A stretch of 13,442 nucleotides of DNA, taken from positions 1-13,442 of the forward strand of contig PFBP01000033.1 of the NCBI GenBank assembly GCA_002778535.1. The letters run 5' to 3'. Shown here piece by piece: positions 6,677 to 12,186 of the stretch. The stretch comes from Candidatus Kuenenbacteria bacterium CG10_big_fil_rev_8_21_14_0_10_36_11 (GTDB lineage: Bacteria; Patescibacteriota; Patescibacteriia; UBA2196). Made by a program: the position numbers and the translations under genes. Within the stretch, counting starts at the first letter, position 1. The number at the start of each line of letters is the position of its first letter. The notes below the pieces were generated by a model, which ran no database searches, was not told the DNA's origin, and worked only from the letters and a program-made list of their open reading frames with translations.

Positions 6677-7806
6677 TGAAAACTCCGGGTAAAAAAATTT
6701 TAATGGCCATGTCCGGAGGCATTGATTCTTCGGTCGCGGCTAATATCTTAAAAAACCAAGGACATAATGTTATTGGTATTTTTTTAAAATTCTGGCACGA
6801 GAATAATCCCGCTTATCCTGCTGCTGAAAATAAATGTTGTTCGGAACAATCATTTTTAGATGCTAAAAGTGTCTGTCAGAAAATCGGAATTCCGCTTTAT
6901 AGTTTAAATTATGAAAAAAATTTTAAACAAGAAATCGTTGATTATTTTTTAAAAAGTTACGAAGCAGGGGAGACGCCTAATCCCTGCATCATTTGCAACA
7001 AAAAAATTAAATTGGGCCTTTTGATAAAATACGCACGTGAATTAGGTTTTGATCTGGTGGCTACCGGGCATTATGCCAAAACAAGTTTAGCAATTAACAA
7101 AAAACAGAAAACAGAACACGCTCATCAAACAATTAAATTATTAACAACCAAAGACAAGAAAAAAGACCAGTCATATTTTTTATATGCTTTAAATCAAAAC
7201 GAGCTGCCACACCTCATGTTTCCTTTAGCAAATTATATCAAAGAAGAAGTGCGGCAATTAGCCAAAAAATGGCAACTGCCAGTGATAGAAAAAAAAGAAA
7301 GCCAGGAAGTTTGTTTTATTTCTGATGCAACAAAAAATTTCTTAAAAAGAAATCTGAAATTAAAAACGGGATTTATAAAAACAACTGATGGAAAAATAAT
7401 AGGCGAGCATGGTGGCTTGCCGCTTTACACAATTGGCCAGCGCCAAGGAATAAATATTAATAATGGACCATATTATGTGATAAAAAAAGATCTGGCTAAA
7501 AATGAACTCATTGTCACTGATGATAAAAATGATGCTAAACTTTTAAACAAAACCGCAGTGATAAAAAATGTTAATTGGATTTCAGGCATTAAACCATTAT
7601 TGCCATTAAAATGTTTTGGCAGACACAGATATCGGGCAAAATTAGAGCGAGTAGTAGTGACAAAACAAAACACGGGAGAATATTTAGTCACTTTTAAAAA
7701 TCCAGTGCGCGCCTTGACGCCCGGCCAGTCAATTGTTTTTTACCAGCCATTAAGAAAATTTTTTAATAAAGATTATGAAATCTTGGGCGGAGGAGTAATG
7801 TGTTGA
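6676..7806 (+). CDS. mnmA: tRNA-specific 2-thiouridylase MnmA
   Basis: Installs the 2-thio group at wobble U34 of tRNA for Lys, Glu and Gln, using ATP and sulfur from a relay or directly from a desulfurase. The PP-loop SGGIDSS begins at residue 13. The catalytic Cys of TPNPCIICN is C104 and that of SQEVCF is C213. KKDQSYFLYAL, GEHGGLPLYTIGQRQG and the C-terminal beta-barrel are all present. At 376 aa it is slightly longer than usual, mainly between GHYAK and KLL. I prefer ATG 6676, which overlaps the mreD stop, to the TTG one codon upstream. It has no evident functional tie to its neighbours. Confidence 0.96.
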   Translation: MKTPGKKILMAMSGGIDSSVAANILKNQGHNVIGIFLKFWHENNPAYPAAENKCCSEQSFLDAKSVCQKIGIPLYSLNYEKNFKQEIVDYFLKSYEAGETPNPCIICNKKIKLGLLIKYARELGFDLVATGHYAKTSLAINKKQKTEHAHQTIKLLTTKDKKKDQSYFLYALNQNELPHLMFPLANYIKEEVRQLAKKWQLPVIEKKESQEVCFISDATKNFLKRNLKLKTGFIKTTDGKIIGEHGGLPLYTIGQRQGININNGPYYVIKKDLAKNELIVTDDKNDAKLLNKTAVIKNVNWISGIKPLLPLKCFGRHRYRAKLERVVVTKQNTGEYLVTFKNPVRALTPGQSIVFYQPLRKFFNKDYEILGGGVMC

Positions 7807-7827
7807 ATGGCAGATATAAAAATATTA

Positions 7828-7836
7828 TGCTATAAT
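7828..7836 (+). promoter_or_regulatory. Extended -10 element giving a leaderless start
   Basis: TGC followed by TATAAT (7831-7836) is a perfect extended -10 box with no recognisable -35. Exactly six nt separate it from the ATG at 7843, so a transcript would begin on the start codon. It may give the hydrogenase-pgk-eno part its own promoter inside the operon. Confidence 0.5.
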
Positions 7837-7842
7837 AAATCC

Positions 7843-8853
7843 ATGCTTTTTAATACTTCTATAATTAAAAAACTTCAGAAATCAAATCTGATTGGCCGCG
7901 GGTGCAATAATTTTTTAGTGGCTGACAAATGGCTCTCTGTTAAAAACGCCGGAATCAAAGGTGATAAATTTGTGGTTTGCAATGTTTCAGAATCAGAGCC
8001 CGGCATGTTTAAAGATGAATATGTTTTAAAAAATTTTAGTGAGCGAGTGATTGACGGCATCAAAATCGCCATGAAATTTATCCGGGCAAAAAAAGGATTT
8101 ATCTATCTTAATCCTGAATATTTTAAAGATTTTCAGGATTATTTATTGCCGGAAATTTCTGCGCAAAAAGTTAACATTGAACTTTATGAAAAACCTCTGC
8201 ATGACTATGTGGGCGGTGAAGAAACATCCTTATTAAATTCAATGCAGGGTTTGCGCGTAGAGCCGCGTTTTAAACCGCCGTTTCCAACCACGCATGGATT
8301 TTTTAATCAGCCCACCATTATCAATAATTGCGAAACATTTTATGCTGTGTCTTTAATAAATTCTGGCGAATATAAAAATATCAAATTTTATTGTTTATCA
8401 GGAGATGAGGTTGATAATTCGGTTAAAGAATTGCCTGTTAACATTACAATCAAAAAATGTCTGCAAGAATTCGGCCACAAATCTTCTGACAAATATTTTT
8501 ATCAAGTAGGCGGCGGCGCGGCTGGTTTTTGTTACAATTACAAACAATTAAATCGTGCGTTTGCCGGCAATCCAAGCATTATTATTTATAAAAAAAACAG
8601 GCCGGAAAAAGATTTGATATTGCATTGGCTTCAATTTTTTAAAAACGAATCCTGCGGAAAGTGCCTGCCCTGCCGCGAAGGCACTTATCGCTTATTAAAA
8701 TTATTGGAAAAACAATACGCTGGCGAAAATCAAGACCAAGCAGTCATTAACGATTTGATTTTTACCATTCAAAATACAAGTTTTTGCGGGTTGGGAAAAG
8801 TGGCCTGCAATGCGGTTGTGAGTTATTGGAAAAATATATGTCCAAAAAAATAA
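7843..8853 (+). CDS. NuoF/HydB-like flavoprotein subunit, minimal and partly degenerate
   Basis: Homologue of the 51-kDa subunit of complex I (NuoF) and of HydB, which bind FMN, NAD(H) and a [4Fe-4S] cluster. Conserved parts are SESEPGMFKDEYVL, VGGEETSLLNSMQG, EPRFKPPFP with INNCET, and the cluster motif SCGKCLPCREGT with a distal FCGLG (C271, C274, C277, C315). The Gly-rich FMN/NADH loop, normally GRGGAGFPTG, reads GRGCNNFLVAD, so nucleotide binding is doubtful. At 336 aa it lacks the extra N- and C-terminal ferredoxin domains of HydB, and no NuoE/HydC gene follows. ATG 7807, directly after the mnmA stop, is an in-frame alternative; I prefer 7843 because of the -10 box and homology start. 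It overlaps hydA by 16 nt. Confidence 0.8.
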   Translation: MLFNTSIIKKLQKSNLIGRGCNNFLVADKWLSVKNAGIKGDKFVVCNVSESEPGMFKDEYVLKNFSERVIDGIKIAMKFIRAKKGFIYLNPEYFKDFQDYLLPEISAQKVNIELYEKPLHDYVGGEETSLLNSMQGLRVEPRFKPPFPTTHGFFNQPTIINNCETFYAVSLINSGEYKNIKFYCLSGDEVDNSVKELPVNITIKKCLQEFGHKSSDKYFYQVGGGAAGFCYNYKQLNRAFAGNPSIIIYKKNRPEKDLILHWLQFFKNESCGKCLPCREGTYRLLKLLEKQYAGENQDQAVINDLIFTIQNTSFCGLGKVACNAVVSYWKNICPKK

Positions 8854-10916
8854 ACCTTACCATCAACGATCATGCATATACTGCGCACAACGGCGAAACT
8901 ATTTTAGATGTGGCGCTGCGCGAAAATATTGATATTCCGCATCTTTGCAAACATCCTGATTTATCAATCCAGGCAATTTGCCGCACCTGTGTAGTTGAAG
9001 TTGTAAAAGTCAGGCTGGGTTTTAAAACCCAGCCTAGTGAAATTGTAACTTCTTGTTCTACAAAAGTGGAAGAAGGGATGAAAATTAAGACAAAATCAAA
9101 AGATGCGGAACGCGCCAGAATAATAAATTTGGAATTAATTTTTTCAGAACATATAGAAAAATGTGACACCTGCATCTATCAAGATAATTGTATTATTTTA
9201 AAATACGCCAAAATTTATAACATTCAAATTGCCCGTTTTCCAGACCGCAAAAAAAAATATCCAATTTGGCAATTTTCAGATTCAATTCAGTTTGATTCAT
9301 CAAAATGCATTGACTGCAGAAACTGCGTGGAGGTTTGCGATAAAATGCAAGCCTGTAAATTTTATGAAGTAGCAGATAGGGGAGTGGAAACAATTGTGAA
9401 ACCCGTAGGGGCGTATTGCAATACGCCCCTACAACACAACATTGACTCCCTCCAAAATGATTCAAATAAATTTGACTGCACTTATTGCGGCCAGTGCGTG
9501 GTGCACTGCCCTGTGGGTGCTATCTCCGGCGTACCTCATTGGCAAAAAGTAGAAAAATTATTAACAGAAAAAACAAACTCATCAAAAATTTTAATTGCGC
9601 AAATCGCGCCTTCAATCAGAGTTTCCATTGGCGAGGAGTTTGGTCTGGAGCCAGGAAAAATTATGACTGGCCAACTTGCCGCTTCCATGAAAAATTTAGG
9701 TTTTGATTATGCGTTTGATGTTAATTTAGGCGCTGATTTTACTACTTATGAAGAAGCCAGGGAACTTGTCAATTGGTTAAACAGCGACAAAAAACGGCCT
9801 ATGTTCACTTCTTGCTGTCCGGCTTGGGTCAAATTTGTGGAATTTTATTATCCAAAATTCATTTCTCATCTCACTACTTCTAATTCCCCGCATATGTGTT
9901 CTGGCCCGATTATCAAAACATATTTTGCTGATTATCTAAAAAAAGATCCGCGGGATATTATAATTGTTTCCATAATGCCTTGCACTTCTAAAAAACATGA
10001 AATAAATTTAGATACTCATAAAATTGACTTGGGCTGGTGTTTGGAACGACTGGACTTGCCCAACCTTTGTCATTCCGGCTCGAATTACCACAGGCAATTC
10101 TTCGCTGACACGGAATCCAGAAACAAAAAATTAGATTCTGATTTTCATCAGAATGACAAAAAGAGTATAAAAATTAAATCTGTTGATTATGTTTTAACCA
10201 CGCGCGAATATGCTTATCTTTTGCATAAACATAAAATTGATTTGCCAAATTTAAAACCGCAAGATTTAGATCTGCCTTTGGGAATTTATTCCGGCGCTGG
10301 AGCAATTTATGGTACGACCGGCGGCGTGATGGAATCGGCCTTAAGGAGCACTGATTATTTCTTCCGCGTCTTTGATGAGGTCGGCTCATTAGAACCAGTT
10401 ATCAAAGGTGAGAATTATCAGTTAAAAAAGAAAAGATTTTCTAAAATTTCTCAAAGCAGAATTGAATTCAAAGAAGTCCGCGGTCAAAAAGGCATTAAAA
10501 CTGCGCGTGTTAAAGTTGGCAATAGAAAATTAAATGTGGCTGTAATTAACGGGCTTGGCAATGCAAAAAAATTCTTAGACAATCTAAAACAGGAACCTGT
10601 CCGCCGGAGCGATAATTGGTTGCTAAAAAGCGGAGGCGGACAAAAATTTGATTATGTTGAAGTGATGGCTTGTCCTGGGGGCTGTATTGGCGGCGGTGGC
10701 CAGCCAATTCCGACTAACTCTAAAATTAGGGACCAGCGCGCCGCCGCGCTTTATGAAATTGATAAAAATCTGCCTATCCGCACCGCGCATGAAAATCCGT
10801 CTGTTTTAGAAATTTATCAAAAATATTTTAAAGGCGATGAAGAATTTATTGAACATATTTTGCATAGCAAATTTAAACAAAAAGAAAGGGAAGGGTACAC
10901 GGTGATGCCATCTTGA
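8838..10916 (+). CDS. hydA: [FeFe]-hydrogenase, NuoG-like N-terminus (HydA)
   Basis: Reversible H2 formation from ferredoxin or NADH-derived electrons in the cytoplasm. Domains in order: [2Fe-2S] ferredoxin with C37-x10-C48-x2-C51-x21-C73; His-Cys3 cluster H105/C109/C112/C118; two [4Fe-4S] motifs C157/160/163/167 and C214/217/220/224; then the H-cluster domain. That domain has all signatures: TSCCPAW (C326, proton-relay C327), MPCTSKK (C382) and ACPGGCIGGGGQP (C612, C616), plus a short small-subunit-like tail. The 692-aa length is swollen by repeat-derived segments at residues 59-66, 190-199 and about 400-441. ATG 8838 is chosen because the upstream extension is the antisense-free tail of the previous gene read in another frame. 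Maturases HydEFG would be required elsewhere. Confidence 0.93.
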   Translation: MSKKINLTINDHAYTAHNGETILDVALRENIDIPHLCKHPDLSIQAICRTCVVEVVKVRLGFKTQPSEIVTSCSTKVEEGMKIKTKSKDAERARIINLELIFSEHIEKCDTCIYQDNCIILKYAKIYNIQIARFPDRKKKYPIWQFSDSIQFDSSKCIDCRNCVEVCDKMQACKFYEVADRGVETIVKPVGAYCNTPLQHNIDSLQNDSNKFDCTYCGQCVVHCPVGAISGVPHWQKVEKLLTEKTNSSKILIAQIAPSIRVSIGEEFGLEPGKIMTGQLAASMKNLGFDYAFDVNLGADFTTYEEARELVNWLNSDKKRPMFTSCCPAWVKFVEFYYPKFISHLTTSNSPHMCSGPIIKTYFADYLKKDPRDIIIVSIMPCTSKKHEINLDTHKIDLGWCLERLDLPNLCHSGSNYHRQFFADTESRNKKLDSDFHQNDKKSIKIKSVDYVLTTREYAYLLHKHKIDLPNLKPQDLDLPLGIYSGAGAIYGTTGGVMESALRSTDYFFRVFDEVGSLEPVIKGENYQLKKKRFSKISQSRIEFKEVRGQKGIKTARVKVGNRKLNVAVINGLGNAKKFLDNLKQEPVRRSDNWLLKSGGGQKFDYVEVMACPGGCIGGGGQPIPTNSKIRDQRAAALYEIDKNLPIRTAHENPSVLEIYQKYFKGDEEFIEHILHSKFKQKEREGYTVMPS
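9012..9035. repeat. 24-bp perfect palindrome inside hydA
   Basis: AGGCTGGGTTTT is followed at once by its exact reverse complement. The 24 bp add eight residues to the loop between the third and fourth Cys ligands of the [2Fe-2S] cluster. Removing them changes the Cys spacing from x21 to x13, close to that of ordinary hydrogenases and NuoG-like proteins. No frameshift or stop arises. Confidence 0.8.
9405..9432. repeat. 28-bp perfect palindrome inside hydA
   Basis: GTAGGGGCGTATTG is followed by its exact reverse complement. It encodes VGAYCNTPL in the frame used, and the opposite strand reads the same peptide because the palindrome is in register. It lies between the two [4Fe-4S] motifs and adds an extra cysteine (C194). 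I recall this GC-rich palindrome type as a dispersed, mostly intergenic repeat in other bacteria. Confidence 0.8.
10066..10160. repeat. Two-hairpin repeat element, copy 1 (in hydA)
   Basis: The ends are perfect 10-bp inverted repeats, TTTGTCATTC (10066-10075) and GAATGACAAA (10151-10160). Inside, ATTCCG (10072-10077) can pair with CGGAAT (10111-10116). A terminal hairpin pairs ATTCTGAT (10135-10142) with ATCAGAAT (10147-10154) around TTTC. It is read through in frame between the MPC and VLTTRE motifs of the H-cluster domain. A weaker inverted repeat, TTGGGC/GCCCAA (10029-10034, 10058-10063), precedes it. A related copy is in eno. Confidence 0.75.
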
Positions 10917-10941
10917 GGAGTAAAGCGACGAAAAATCCCAA
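10906..10941 (+). repeat. Possible repeat remnant at the hydA stop
   Basis: GAGGAGTAAAGCGACGAA with flanks CATCTT and AATC resembles a dispersed bacterial repeat I recall as GAGGAGCGAAGCGACGAA. The hydA stop codon TGA lies in it, so the last residues (VMPS) may be repeat-derived. It fills most of the 38-bp gap to pgk. The assignment rests on memory only. Confidence 0.35.
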
Positions 10942-10954
10942 TATCTAAGTTTTT

Positions 10955-12181
10955 ATGTCAAGCTTAAAAATAAAATCCATAAAATCATTAAAAAATCTGA
11001 AAAATAAAACAGTATTAGTGCGCTGTGATTTTGATGTGCCGCTTAGTCACAAAAACACAGAAAGCACAAAAGCACAAAAGCACAAAAGCACAATTAAAAT
11101 TTTAGATGATTCGCGATTACAAGCGTGTTTGCCAACAATTGAATATCTCTTAAAAAAGAAAGCAAAAATAATTTTAATAGGACATCTTGGAAGACCTGGA
11201 AGAAAAGTCGCGCCAGAGTTATCTTTATTGCCAATAAAAGAAAAATTAGAAAAAATATTATCAAAGGATTTAAGATTTAAAAATTATGATTTAAGAATAA
11301 ATTTTACCAATCACCAATCACCAATCACCAATCACCAAATTTCAATGTTAGAAAACCTTCGCTTTAATCCTGATGAAGAAAAGAATGATAAAAATTTTGC
11401 TAAAAAATTAGCGGGGTTGGCTGATATTTATGTTAATGAGGCCTTTGCTGTTTCTCACAGAAGCGCGGCTTCAGTGGACGCCATAAAAAATTATCTGCCA
11501 AGTTATGCTGGCTTAAATTTGGTAAACGAAATAAAAAATTTATCTTATGTTTTGAAAAACCCAAAAAAAACATTAATCATAATTATTGGCGGAGCGAAAA
11601 TTGAAACAAAACTGCCAGTGATAAAAAATTTTTTAAACAAAGCTGACCATATTTTAATCGGCGGAGCTGTGGCCAATGATTTTTTGTTGGCAGAAGGATA
11701 TAAAGTAAAGGAGTCGCTTGTGGATAAAGATTATATTGAGGAAGCAAAAAAAATCTTAATTAAGTCAAAAGTCAAAAGTCAAAAGTCAAAACTACAACTT
11801 AAAACTCAAAATTATAAAGATAGTAAAATTATTTTACCAATAGATTTTGTCTGGGGCAATAATAAAATATTGGATATTGGCAAAAAAACAATTCGCGAAT
11901 ATTGTGCTATAATTAAAAAAGCAAACACCATTGTCTGGAATGGGCCCATGGGGTATTTTGAAACTAAAAAATTTGCCAATGGCACATATGAAATTGCCAA
12001 AGCAATTTTTAAAAGTAAAGCCCGTGTTATAATTGGCGGAGGAGACACTAACCAAATCCTTAACCATAATACAGCATACATTATACATAATAAAAAAGTT
12101 TTTGTTTCCACTGGCGGCGGAGCCATGCTTGAATTTTTGGGTGGCAAAAAACTACCAGGAATAAATAAGCTTTTAAATTAA
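10955..12181 (+). CDS. pgk: Phosphoglycerate kinase
   Basis: Transfers phosphate from 1,3-bisphosphoglycerate to ADP, the first ATP-yielding step of lower glycolysis. Conserved parts: VLVRCDFDVP (family RxDxNVP), GHLGRPGRK, LENLRFNPDEEKND, YVNEAFAVSHRSAAS, GGAKIETKLPVI, IGGAVANDFL, IVWNGPMGYFE, IGGGDTNQI and STGGGAMLEFLGGKKLPG. At 408 aa it is moderately long. Three segments are built of microrepeats: residues about 31-47, 105-128 and 269-288. The first adds about 14 residues over E. coli Pgk; the second largely stands in place of the usual helix-strand segment before LENLRF. Active-site motifs are spared. There is no SD, and eno follows after five nt. Confidence 0.95.
   Translation: MSSLKIKSIKSLKNLKNKTVLVRCDFDVPLSHKNTESTKAQKHKSTIKILDDSRLQACLPTIEYLLKKKAKIILIGHLGRPGRKVAPELSLLPIKEKLEKILSKDLRFKNYDLRINFTNHQSPITNHQISMLENLRFNPDEEKNDKNFAKKLAGLADIYVNEAFAVSHRSAASVDAIKNYLPSYAGLNLVNEIKNLSYVLKNPKKTLIIIIGGAKIETKLPVIKNFLNKADHILIGGAVANDFLLAEGYKVKESLVDKDYIEEAKKILIKSKVKSQKSKLQLKTQNYKDSKIILPIDFVWGNNKILDIGKKTIREYCAIIKKANTIVWNGPMGYFETKKFANGTYEIAKAIFKSKARVIIGGGDTNQILNHNTAYIIHNKKVFVSTGGGAMLEFLGGKKLPGINKLLN
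11064..11093 (+). repeat. Octamer array GCACAAAA inside pgk
   Basis: Three full copies plus six bases of a fourth, preceded by the looser CACAAAAACACAGAAA. As 8 is not a multiple of 3, successive copies are read in all three frames, and none gives a stop. It lies in the loop between the DFDVP and LDDSRLQA motifs. Confidence 0.8.
11268..11338 (+). repeat. GATTTAA units and heptamer array ACCAATC inside pgk
   Basis: Three GATTTAA units (11268-11274, 11275-11280 partial, 11289-11294 partial) are followed by ACCAATC repeated 4.7 times (11306-11338). The heptamer reads as the seven-residue cycle SPITNHQ in any forward frame. The reverse strand would contain TGA. The same heptamer occurs in eno in the same orientation. 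Confidence 0.75.
11764..11818 (+). repeat. Heptamer array GTCAAAA and tail inside pgk
   Basis: Four exact GTCAAAA units (11764-11791) are followed by CTACAACTTAAAACTCAAAA. It encodes Lys/Ser/Gln-rich sequence between helix EEAKKIL and strand KIILPIDF. The run GTCAAAAGTCAAAACTA plus YAACTT-like continuation also occurs, on the other strand, in the right arm of the repeat before mreB (about 4263-4288). Confidence 0.75.
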
Positions 12182-12186
12182 AACTT

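Noticed and set aside
7081..7130. Possible repeat insertion in mnmA (AACAGAAAACAGAACAC-like stretch)
   Set aside because: The loop between GHYAK and KLL is a few residues longer than usual, but the string is too short and irregular to call a repeat.
8784..8837. Longer HydA starting at ATG 8784
   Set aside because: These codons are the previous gene's FCGLG cluster region read in another frame; the ferredoxin domain starts properly at 8838.
9193..9465. Minus-strand ORF of 90 codons
   Set aside because: It is antisense to hydA; its VGAYCNTPL match arises only because the 28-bp palindrome reads the same on both strands.
10016..10065. Separate repeat before the hydA two-hairpin element
   Set aside because: Only a 6-bp TTGGGC/GCCCAA pairing is visible; the extra residues here suggest more insertion, but the boundary cannot be defined.
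11306..11338. CRISPR-like array
   Set aside because: Seven-bp units without spacers, inside an open reading frame, are a microrepeat and not a CRISPR array.
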